A DNA stretch of 18,526 bases from Acidobacteriota bacterium (GTDB taxonomy: Bacteria; Acidobacteriota; UBA4820; DSQY01), in contig JAEMPZ010000185.1 of the NCBI GenBank assembly GCA_022759065.1, positions 1 through 18,526 on the forward strand. Reading direction: 5' to 3'. Each line of letters starts with the position of its first letter. The stretch's first letter is position 1. Below the pieces are notes generated by a model. That model was not told where the DNA came from. It did no database searches and saw only the letters and a program-made list of their open reading frames with translations. This document shows, piece after piece, positions 1-5,899 of the stretch. The translations under genes were made by a program, and so were the position numbers.

Positions 1-10
1 ATCTCTCATC

Positions 11-52
11 TGTCCTTCGTTCCCTTGGTGCCTTCGTGGTGCCTTTGTTCCT
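11..52. repeat. Low-complexity intergenic repeat
   Basis: The stretch before the first gene is built from short related words (cttcgt, ggtgcctt, gcctttgtt). On the opposite strand it reads like the element at 13872-13915; the two share aacaaaggc exactly. I recall similar cacagag/aaaggc repeats between genes in many environmental genomes, but cannot verify that here. No coding potential is evident. Confidence 0.4.
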
Positions 53-75
53 CCCCTTCCATCTCTTTTTTCGGT

Positions 76-81
76 TATACT
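76..81 (+). promoter_or_regulatory. Possible -10 element of the lipoprotein gene
   Basis: TATACT ends six bases before the ATG at 88, so a start site at the usual distance would fall on or next to the initiation codon and give a leaderless mRNA. There is no -35 at 16-18 bp and no TG extension, so support is weak. The only purine-rich stretch ahead of the ATG is tagg, which is too close for a good ribosome binding site. Confidence 0.25.
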
Positions 82-87
82 TAGGTA

Positions 88-1203
88 ATGAGGCGGGTTG
101 GAGGGATCTCTGTTTTTGTTGTCATCCTGGCCATGATGGCCTGCGGGACAAAGGATGAGTGGCGCCCGGCGGCGCGGCTGGGCGTGCCGCCGCAGTTGGA
201 AACCCTCTTTGCCGCGGCGAGCTGGCCCGGCTCCCCCCCATTTTCCGCAGTCCCGTTGAGGCCCTATGAGCGCGCCCACGATCTTGAGATCCTCCTTCTC
301 TCGACTCACTCCACGGCTTTTGACGGCATAGTAGTCCAGGCCAGGTTTGCCCCCCTTTTCTCTCAATGGACAAAGCCCTTTCCCAAGAGCATGGAAGAGG
401 GGCTCAGGCCTGACCTGGCCGCCAGCCTGGAGGGGCAGGATGGCTTGCTTGCTCTCCCGCTCACGGTTGACGCGCCGGTTCTTGTCTACAGAAAGGACCT
501 CTGGAGAAAATATTTCTTGCCGGAGCCATCAAATTTGGCCGGCCTAAGAGAGGACATGATTGCCCTGCGCTCGTGGCGAAAGGAGTCGGGACAGCCGCTC
601 TGTTCGTCCGTGCCCGAAACGCTCCTTTTCTGGTCTCTTGCGGCTAGTTTTGACGGGGAGAATTCAAGTTCGCTCTACAGCTCCTCAAAGGTCCACGTGT
701 TGCGCTTTCTCAACGAGTTTGGCCTCAAGACAAAAGAGCCGAGGGATGTCTGGAACGCCCTGGCCTCCGGGCAGGCGGCGGCGGCTTTCATGATGGCGTC
801 CCAAGCCGCCTCCCTGTGGAGGGAAGATGGCCCTTTGGGCCAATCGGCCGCCGTGGCACCGCTGCCTTCGGCATTCGGGGCGATGGCCGTGAACGATGGC
901 TGGTGCGTCGTGGGCGAATCGCTTCCCGCACAAGCGCCGGGCGTGGCGAAATCGCTGGTCTCCTACGATTTTCAGGCGGCGGTTTCCAAGGCCGGGTTTC
1001 TTCCCGTTCTCGCCACGGCGCCCAAGCCAGATGGAGCGGCTTTCGCGGCGCTGTCTCGCACCAAACTGATTTCCTTTCCGATAGGTTGGGAGGAGGGGGC
1101 CTTTCTGAGGCAAGCCATAGCAGACGTGCTGGAAGGCAACGTGGATTCCGAGGAAGCCTTGCGGCGCGCCGAGGCCCGGCGCGTGGGAATGCCAAGCCCA
1201 TGA
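88..1203 (+). CDS. Extracellular solute-binding lipoprotein (family 1-like)
   Basis: Predicted exported lipoprotein of 371 aa resembling the substrate-binding proteins of sugar-type ABC importers. The N-terminus is a short lipoprotein signal: positive MRR, a hydrophobic core, then a lipobox ending in A18-C19, so Cys19 would be lipidated and the protein membrane-anchored on the periplasmic side. Residues about 120-142 contain the family-like core (LPLTVDAPVLVYRKDLW), where binding proteins form the first lobe. Near the C-terminus, segments such as NDGWCVVGES and KAGFLPVLATAP resemble the second lobe and the G-x-LPV motif. No permease or ATPase gene lies in the window, so it is an orphan. It is followed, after a 331-bp gap, by two signalling kinase genes, so it could feed a sensor instead of a transporter; this is inference. 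The family assignment is by motif recognition only; the ligand is unknown. Confidence 0.72.
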   Translation: MRRVGGISVFVVILAMMACGTKDEWRPAARLGVPPQLETLFAAASWPGSPPFSAVPLRPYERAHDLEILLLSTHSTAFDGIVVQARFAPLFSQWTKPFPKSMEEGLRPDLAASLEGQDGLLALPLTVDAPVLVYRKDLWRKYFLPEPSNLAGLREDMIALRSWRKESGQPLCSSVPETLLFWSLAASFDGENSSSLYSSSKVHVLRFLNEFGLKTKEPRDVWNALASGQAAAAFMMASQAASLWREDGPLGQSAAVAPLPSAFGAMAVNDGWCVVGESLPAQAPGVAKSLVSYDFQAAVSKAGFLPVLATAPKPDGAAFAALSRTKLISFPIGWEEGAFLRQAIADVLEGNVDSEEALRRAEARRVGMPSP

Positions 1204-1534
1204 GCAAACCAAAGTGGCGGTTGGGAATGGATAAAGACAGGCTAGTCGCAAATACAGATTGCAGGCTGTTAGTGGGGAAAAGTGTTGAGTATGAAGGCGG
1301 AAGCGTGAAGAGTTATGGGTTAAGAGTTAAGAGTTATGAGTTGTGGTGCTGTTATTTTTTTAACTCAAAACTCAAAACCCAAAACTCAAAACCTCTCTTG
1401 TGCGCGTTACGTCTAACGCCCTTCAACCTTCATAATTCAAACTTCATACTTGCCTTCTACAGCCCACGGCCTACAGCCTTCAGCGAAGGCGCGACGTTTC
1501 AGTCGAGGAGTTTCGGCGAAGCGGGGAGGGCGCG
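1204..1534. other. 331-bp intergenic gap, mostly filled by a nested repeat element
   Basis: No gene with credible codon use is seen here. Bases 1204-1260 look featureless. Bases 1261-1485 hold the layered inverted repeat listed separately. Bases 1486-1534 lead into the histidine kinase and end with its ribosome binding site. I see no convincing terminator for the lipoprotein gene and no convincing sigma-70 promoter. Confidence 0.6.
1261..1485. repeat. Layered imperfect inverted repeat of low-complexity words
   Basis: Three kinds of short-word repeats occur in mirrored order around a centre near 1350. Outermost, aggctgt (1263-1269) pairs with acagcct (1473-1479). Next, agtatgaag (1288-1296) is perfectly complementary to cttcatact (1442-1450). 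Innermost, the gttaagagtt/gttatgagtt words at 1318-1342 pair with the aactcaaaac words at 1362-1393. The order aggctgt, gtatgaag, gagtt is thus the same when each arm is read from the outside in. This would allow a long, interrupted cruciform or hairpin. No transposase or target-site duplication is visible. Similar unnamed intergenic words seem common in environmental genomes, from memory only. Confidence 0.55.
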
Positions 1535-3178
1535 ATGAAGCCGCTCGGCCTGGAAAGCCGCCTTGCGCGCTGGGGCGCCCGCGGCGGCTTTGTTCTCGCA
1601 GGCTCGGGGCTTCTCCTCCTGATTCTCTTCGCGACTGCGTGGGCATCCCAGGCAAGGCTTCTCTCCTTTGCGGTGGAGCAATACGCGAAAGATGAGGCTG
1701 ACAGCCTCGCGAGGCTTCTCCTGTACGACCTGGCAGGCGATCAGAGGATAAAGGAGTGCGCCAGATACGAAGCCAGGATGGCGGAAATGAAAATGTCCAA
1801 CGGAGCGGTCGAGCAAGGGCATGAGATATCCATGGGCCTGATGGAATTCGTCAGGAACAACCTGTCACTGCCGGACGCGATGGTTTGGGACGCGGCCAAC
1901 CGCTTCGGTTACCAGGCGAGGCTGAGCGACGTCGTAAGGGCGAGATACCTTCTTTACAGGGAGGCGCTTTTGCGCGACCGCGAATCTCTCTCCGAGGACA
2001 TGGACGCTCGCGTGACCTTCTCGGATCACCTGCGCGGCCTCTGGATCCATTCGCGAAACGGCCTTGTGGACATAAGGGCTGGGGAACCGATTCCCGAAAA
2101 GGGGGCCTCCGTGAGGGGCATGTCCGCCTCGACGTTTCCACTGTACGTGGAGGGCGCCTACTTCGCCGACGTGGCCGTGCTCTCGGACAGGGGCTACATT
2201 GAAAGCATTCGCCTGGGGCTGAGCCGCTCATTGGGCTGGCTGCAGGCCGGCCTTGCCCTATTCTTCGTCCTGGCCCTTTGCGGATGGGCATTGGGCTGGA
2301 GCGTGCTCATCAAGAACCTTCGCAAAACCGTGGTGGAGCCGGTCACTTCGCTTGCAAGGCGGATGGAGGCGTGGGAACAGGAAAGGCCGAGCTCCCCGCG
2401 GGATCCTGACGAGGCAAGATGGCTTTCAACCGCGTTCGAGGCTCTGCTAAGGCGAGTGGCCGAGCAGCGCCAGCAGCTCCTGAACGCGCAAAGACTGGGG
2501 TTGATGGAAAGAATCGGCGCCGGGCTTTCCCACGAACTCAACAACGCCATGAACCCCATAAGGCTTCGCCTGGACGAAATGCTCATGGAGGAGAACCCCC
2601 CTTCCAGAGAGGATCTCAAGGCGCTCAAGGAGCACATTCTTTCAGCCCAGCGAATCTTGAAAGACCTCTCGCTGCCAGGGAGGAAACCTTCCGGGCCGCC
2701 GGAACGCGTGTCGCCTGATGAGTGGCTGTCCCCCGCGCTTCGGCTCGTGGAGCCTCAATTTGAGCAAGGCCCGCGCCTCCTGCGGGAGGTTTCTGGCGCA
2801 TGCGCGGTCATGGGCTGGCCGGAGGCGCTCGTGGAAATCGCCGTGAACCTGCTCCTTAACGCCCGCGACGCGGCGGCCACGAAAGGCAATGCCGGCGAGG
2901 TTATGGCCAGGCTTGCGCCAGGGGACGAGGGCTGGGCCGATTTTTCGGTCAGCGACAATGGCCCGGGAATTCCAGCCGAGGTTCGCGCCCACATCGGCGA
3001 GCCCTTCGTGACTTCCAAGAGTTCGGGCACCGGACTGGGGCTCTTCGTGGTGGACCTCCTGGTAAAGCGGATGGGCGGGACTGTTTCATTTGAAAATGCG
3101 CCTTCGGGCGGGACAACGGTCCGCGTGCGGCTTCCTTCCCCGGCCACGCGAAAGGATGGCGATGGACGAGCGGATTGA
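1535..3178 (+). CDS. Membrane sensor histidine kinase
   Basis: Two-component sensor kinase of 547 aa. Order of parts: transmembrane helix 1 at about 18-38; a periplasmic sensor region at about 40-230 that I cannot assign to a family; transmembrane helix 2 at about 235-258; a HAMP-like linker at about 260-315; the phosphoacceptor H-box with His333 (GLSHELNNAMNPIRL); then the ATP-binding domain with N-box Asn438/Asn442 (VNLLLNARDAA), G1 DNGPGIP at 474-480 and G2 GTGLGL at 498-503. The H-box is of the NtrB/NtrY-like HELNN..NPI class. The ATG has a clear ribosome binding site (ggggaggg, 1523-1530). Its 3' end overlaps the next gene, a receiver-kinase protein, by 17 bp, so the two are almost surely co-translated and act in one pathway. 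The signal is unknown; the solute-binding lipoprotein upstream is a possible input partner. Confidence 0.93.
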   Translation: MKPLGLESRLARWGARGGFVLAGSGLLLLILFATAWASQARLLSFAVEQYAKDEADSLARLLLYDLAGDQRIKECARYEARMAEMKMSNGAVEQGHEISMGLMEFVRNNLSLPDAMVWDAANRFGYQARLSDVVRARYLLYREALLRDRESLSEDMDARVTFSDHLRGLWIHSRNGLVDIRAGEPIPEKGASVRGMSASTFPLYVEGAYFADVAVLSDRGYIESIRLGLSRSLGWLQAGLALFFVLALCGWALGWSVLIKNLRKTVVEPVTSLARRMEAWEQERPSSPRDPDEARWLSTAFEALLRRVAEQRQQLLNAQRLGLMERIGAGLSHELNNAMNPIRLRLDEMLMEENPPSREDLKALKEHILSAQRILKDLSLPGRKPSGPPERVSPDEWLSPALRLVEPQFEQGPRLLREVSGACAVMGWPEALVEIAVNLLLNARDAAATKGNAGEVMARLAPGDEGWADFSVSDNGPGIPAEVRAHIGEPFVTSKSSGTGLGLFVVDLLVKRMGGTVSFENAPSGGTTVRVRLPSPATRKDGDGRAD

Positions 3179-4478
3179 GGAAAGAAAACTTCGCCTTTTG
3201 ATCGTCGAGGACGACGCGAGAACCCTGGAAGAGTTGACTCGCATCCTCTCGAGAAGGACGGAACTTGAGGTGATCGCGGCGGCGACGCCAAGCCAGGCGC
3301 TCCTGGCGCCGCCCGCCGACCTGGCGCTAATTGACGTCCGCCTTCCCGGCATGAGCGGCCTGGACCTCTTGCCGCGGCTTCGGGAACAAAATCCCGACCT
3401 TCTGGCGACCGTCATGACCGGCTTCGGCGAAGCCTCGACGGCGCGCGAGGCGAGAGAGCACGGCGCCGTGGACTTTCTCGAAAAGCCGCTGGATCTTCCG
3501 TACCTTCTGGTCGTCCTCAGGCAGCAAGAGCGGGAAGCGAAACTCAGGCGAAGCCTCAGGGCCGGAGCGGAACTGATGAGGACGGTCGTTGAAGGCATTC
3601 CCGACGGCCTCCTGATGACCAACACTTCAGGGGACCCTCTCTGGGGCAATGAGCTTGGCAGCGCCCTGTGGGGAATCGGCGGACATAAACCCGAAGAGAC
3701 GGTCACCTATCAAGGACGCGTTTACAGGACGGAACGCTCCGCCTCGCTCGACAGGGTCTTGTGGCGGTGGGTTGACCTCACGAAGGCGCTTGAAGAGGAA
3801 CGGCTCAAGAGCTACAGGAGCATGGCGAGGCTTTTGGCTCACGAGATACACAATCCGCTCACGCCCATGAGGCTCTGGCTTCAGGAGCTTGGCGCCGCGT
3901 CCCTGGCCGAGCCCGGCGGGGAAAAGCTCGCGCAGGAGGCCGTCGCGATTCTCCTCGACCAGGTGGAGAGGCTTTCCAAGCTGGCCGGGCGCTTCAAGGA
4001 TCTTGCCGAGGACCGCCCCTTCCGCATGGAGGAGGTCCCTTTGGAACGCACGGTATCCGCGGTCTATCTGGCGCTTAAACCGGTAGCCGAAAAGGCGGGC
4101 GTCACCGTGCATATAAAGGTCCCTCCGGAAATCAGGGCAGTCGTTGACGAGGGGGCGCTCTACCAGGTCCTCTTCAACCTGCTAAGCAACGCAATAGAAG
4201 CGCAGCAGGGAAAAGAAGGGCAGGTCTTTGTTCAATGCAGCGCCGCCGAGAGTTCTGCGGCGGAGGTGATACTGGCGATCGAGGACCAGGGGGGCGGCCT
4301 GCCTCCAGAGGTGGCCGCCGCGCCGTTCACGCCGTACCTGACGACCAAGGAGGGAGGGACGGGCCTTGGCCTCCTGGTCTGCCGAGACCTGGCCCAACGA
4401 ATGGGCGGAAGGCTTCTCATCGAGGACAAACCCGGAATCGGGCTGAAAGCAGGCGTCGCTCTCCGAACAAATGTGTGA
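3162..4478 (+). CDS. Receiver-histidine kinase hybrid (REC at the N-terminus, NtrY-like core)
   Basis: Soluble signalling protein of 438 aa with a receiver domain first and a kinase core after it. The receiver (about 9-120) has the acidic pair Asp17/Asp18, the phosphoacceptor Asp58 (ALIDVRLPGMSG), Thr86 and Lys108 (FLEKP), so it looks active. A short PAS-like linker (about 138-210) follows. The H-box has His227 in ARLLAHEIHNPLTPMRL, the NtrY-type HEI.NPLTP form. The ATPase domain has Asn339/Asn343, DQGGGLP at 375-381 and GTGLGL at 399-404. No membrane segment or DNA-binding domain is present. The start at 3162 is chosen because aaagga (3151-3156) sits five bases before it; ATG 3156 is an alternative, and the longer in-frame form from 3090 lies deep inside the upstream kinase gene. 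It probably receives phosphate from the upstream kinase. The stop codon overlaps the palindrome at 4474-4489. Confidence 0.9.
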   Translation: MDERIEERKLRLLIVEDDARTLEELTRILSRRTELEVIAAATPSQALLAPPADLALIDVRLPGMSGLDLLPRLREQNPDLLATVMTGFGEASTAREAREHGAVDFLEKPLDLPYLLVVLRQQEREAKLRRSLRAGAELMRTVVEGIPDGLLMTNTSGDPLWGNELGSALWGIGGHKPEETVTYQGRVYRTERSASLDRVLWRWVDLTKALEEERLKSYRSMARLLAHEIHNPLTPMRLWLQELGAASLAEPGGEKLAQEAVAILLDQVERLSKLAGRFKDLAEDRPFRMEEVPLERTVSAVYLALKPVAEKAGVTVHIKVPPEIRAVVDEGALYQVLFNLLSNAIEAQQGKEGQVFVQCSAAESSAAEVILAIEDQGGGLPPEVAAAPFTPYLTTKEGGTGLGLLVCRDLAQRMGGRLLIEDKPGIGLKAGVALRTNV

Positions 4479-4489
4479 CAAGCGTCACA
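4474..4489. promoter_or_regulatory. CRP/FNR-type palindromic operator
   Basis: TGTGACAAGCGTCACA is a perfect 6-bp inverted repeat with a 4-bp centre and matches the TGTGA-N6-TCACA form bound by CRP-family regulators. Its centre (4481.5) is about 71 bp upstream of the start site predicted from the promoter at 4517-4545. In well-studied bacteria this is a position where CRP activates transcription. It overlaps the stop codon of the preceding kinase gene. The binding protein in this organism is unknown. Confidence 0.55.
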
Positions 4490-4516
4490 AAATTGCTTGA
4501 GAGCGGCCATCTGGCC

Positions 4517-4545
4517 TTGACAATCCAGGGAGGGAAAATTATAGT
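4517..4545 (+). promoter_or_regulatory. Strong sigma-70 promoter of the DUF4412-like gene
   Basis: TTGACA (4517-4522) is a perfect -35 and TATAGT (4540-4545) a five-of-six -10, with exactly 17 bp between them. The start site should fall near 4552, giving a leader of about 22 nt that includes the ggagg ribosome binding site (4561-4565). This marks the following gene as its own transcription unit. Confidence 0.75.
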
Positions 4546-4573
4546 GGCCTCTTTGGAAGAGGAGGATGCGCTC

Positions 4574-5497
4574 ATGAGAAAGATCGTCGTGATGGCGGTT
4601 TCGGCGAGCATGGCCATTTGCGCCTGGGCTGGCTCTGGCATCAAGTACAAGGGCGACATGAAAACGGAGGGCGGGATAGCCCAAGAGCAGAAGCAGCGCG
4701 CGAAGGAGATGAGCCCGGAAGAAAAAGAACAGATGCGAAAGATGGGAATGAACCCCGAAGGCATCATGGATTTTTCTTTTGAAGCCATGGCCGCCGACGG
4801 GAAGTTCAAGATGGTCTACCTGACCGATTACATGATGTTCCCAAAGGGCTCCTACATGTTGGGCGACAATGCGACGCGCAAGGCGTACTTCGTTTTTCCA
4901 GCTACCAAACAGTACATCGAGATGGGCGTGGACCAGATGAACGCGATGGCCAAATCCATGAAGATCACGCGCTCGAACCAGAAGGTGGACGTGACGCCCC
5001 TGCCGCCCAAGGTAATCAACGGGACGCCCTGCACCGGAAAACGGGTTCATATTTCCTACGACGCCGAAGCCACGGTCATGGGCTTTCATAACAAGAGCCA
5101 TGAGGATTCGGTGACGGACTACTATACGAACCCGGCCATGGATGTAATGGCCCTCTTTGGCGGCCGCAACTGGCAGGCCCAGGGGCTTGCTACGGGGGAC
5201 GAGGCCTTTGACAAGGAAATTCAGGCCAAGGTGGGCTTTCTTGGCTTCCCGGTCCAGGTCGTGATGCACCACACCAACAACGGCAAGGACCAGGGAACAA
5301 CGACCCTGACCACCAGGGATGTTCAGATGGCGGTCATTCCAGCCTCCGAGTTCGTTTTGCCATCTGGTTACGCCAAGACGACGATGATGGGGATGATGAT
5401 GCCAGGCGCGGGCGCTGAGGGCGAAACGGGTTCCGACGAAGGCCAGCCCAAGAAGCGGCCGTCGCTCAAGGATATGCTGAAAGGCCTCGGCCACTAA
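4574..5497 (+). CDS. Secreted DUF4412-like protein with a Met-rich tail
   Basis: Exported protein of 307 aa. Residues 1-19 form a Sec signal peptide (MRKIVV then a small hydrophobic core, likely cut after AWA). The mature part begins with an ionic stretch rich in Lys, Glu and Gln, followed by beta-rich sequence. The pattern of a cysteine in GTPCTGKRVHISYD and the late TTRDVQMAVIPASEFVLPSGY segment resembles DUF4412 proteins, whose role is not established. The C-terminal end carries a Met cluster (TTMMGMMMPGAG) and a basic end. The start at 4574 is chosen for its ggagg site eight bases upstream, the signal peptide and the promoter just before it; the frame stays open back to 4235, but that part lies inside the kinase gene. 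It is monocistronic, between its own promoter and the hairpin at 5539. The family call is tentative. Confidence 0.8.
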   Translation: MRKIVVMAVSASMAICAWAGSGIKYKGDMKTEGGIAQEQKQRAKEMSPEEKEQMRKMGMNPEGIMDFSFEAMAADGKFKMVYLTDYMMFPKGSYMLGDNATRKAYFVFPATKQYIEMGVDQMNAMAKSMKITRSNQKVDVTPLPPKVINGTPCTGKRVHISYDAEATVMGFHNKSHEDSVTDYYTNPAMDVMALFGGRNWQAQGLATGDEAFDKEIQAKVGFLGFPVQVVMHHTNNGKDQGTTTLTTRDVQMAVIPASEFVLPSGYAKTTMMGMMMPGAGAEGETGSDEGQPKKRPSLKDMLKGLGH

Positions 5498-5538
5498 CGC
5501 CAGAGCTTCTTAGCAAGCGAGAGGCGGCACTCTGTTTT

Positions 5539-5571
5539 AAGCCCAGGGGGCGTTTTTACCCCCCTGGGCTT
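5539..5571 (+). terminator. GC-rich hairpin, probable terminator of the DUF4412-like gene
   Basis: AAGCCCAGGGGG (5539-5550) and CCCCCTGGGCTT (5560-5571) form a perfect 12-bp stem with a T-rich loop. No T-tract follows, so it is not a textbook intrinsic terminator; it may still halt RNA polymerase or protect the 3' end. Its last two bases are shared with the -35 of the rpsU promoter. Confidence 0.6.
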
Positions 5572-5598
5572 GCAAGTGGCGGCAAAATCAGCTAGAAT
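5570..5598 (+). promoter_or_regulatory. Promoter of the rpsU-mutS2-dnaG-rpoD cluster
   Basis: TTGCAA (5570-5575) and TAGAAT (5593-5598) are separated by 17 bp. Transcription would begin near 5605, about 57 nt before the rpsU start codon and just ahead of the leader hairpin. Confidence 0.6.
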
Positions 5599-5610
5599 TA
5601 TGCACTGTCA

Positions 5611-5633
5611 TCCGGCGCCTTCAAGGCGGCGGA
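5611..5633 (+). promoter_or_regulatory. Hairpin at the 5' end of the rpsU leader
   Basis: TCCGGCGCCTT and AAGGCGGCGGA are complementary at 10 of 11 positions around a single central C, so the folded loop would be a few bases wide. It would sit within a few nucleotides of the predicted mRNA 5' end and upstream of the ribosome binding site. It could stabilise the message or mediate control of S21; which of these is not visible. Confidence 0.4.
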
Positions 5634-5661
5634 AATCGAAAAAGGGAGGAGGCGAAAGCGT

Positions 5662-5868
5662 GTGCCGCAAGTGACCGTTAAAGATGGCGAGAGCATCGAG
5701 GGCGCCATCCGGCGTTTCAAGCGCAAGTGCGAAAAGGCCGGCGTGCTCTCGGAACTGAAGAAGCGCCAGCATTATGAGAAGCCTAGCGTCAAGCGGAAGA
5801 AAAAGGCCATTGCCGCCCGCAAGAAGCTCCTCAAGCGTTTGGCTCAGGAACGCAAGTTCAACGCCTAG
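5662..5868 (+). CDS. rpsU: Small ribosomal subunit protein bS21
   Basis: Protein of 68 aa, a normal length for S21, which sits near the anti-Shine-Dalgarno end of 16S rRNA on the small subunit and helps mRNA binding. The sequence is diagnostic: a V-x-V-x-D-x-E start, then [28 protein letters not shown] and a long basic tail rich in Lys and Arg. The start is GTG at 5662, with a strong ribosome binding site (gggagg, 5644-5649, continuing to 5653). The next gene, mutS2, starts 31 bp after the stop with no terminator between them, so they are probably co-transcribed. rpsU leads the dnaG-rpoD operon in many bacteria, as here. Confidence 0.97.
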   Translation: MPQVTVKDGESIEGAIRRFKRKCEKAGVLSELKKRQHYEKPSVKRKKKAIAARKKLLKRLAQERKFNA

Positions 5869-5899
5869 CAGGCTGTTAAGCCAAAATCAGGGCAGATAG

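Noticed and set aside
1261..1485. CRISPR array or insertion sequence in the first gap
   Set aside because: The repeats are short words with no unique spacers of constant length, and no transposase or target duplication is visible.
816..1538. 240-aa + strand frame spanning the lipoprotein end and the repeat gap
   Set aside because: Its first half is a frame-shifted shadow of the lipoprotein gene and the rest translates low-complexity repeats. There is no ribosome binding site.
4232..5494. 420-aa open frame on the - strand opposite the DUF4412-like gene
   Set aside because: It is a mirror of a + strand gene with promoter, ribosome binding site and signal peptide. It also runs across the end of the kinase gene and has the His/Arg/Leu-rich make-up of a GC-rich antisense shadow.
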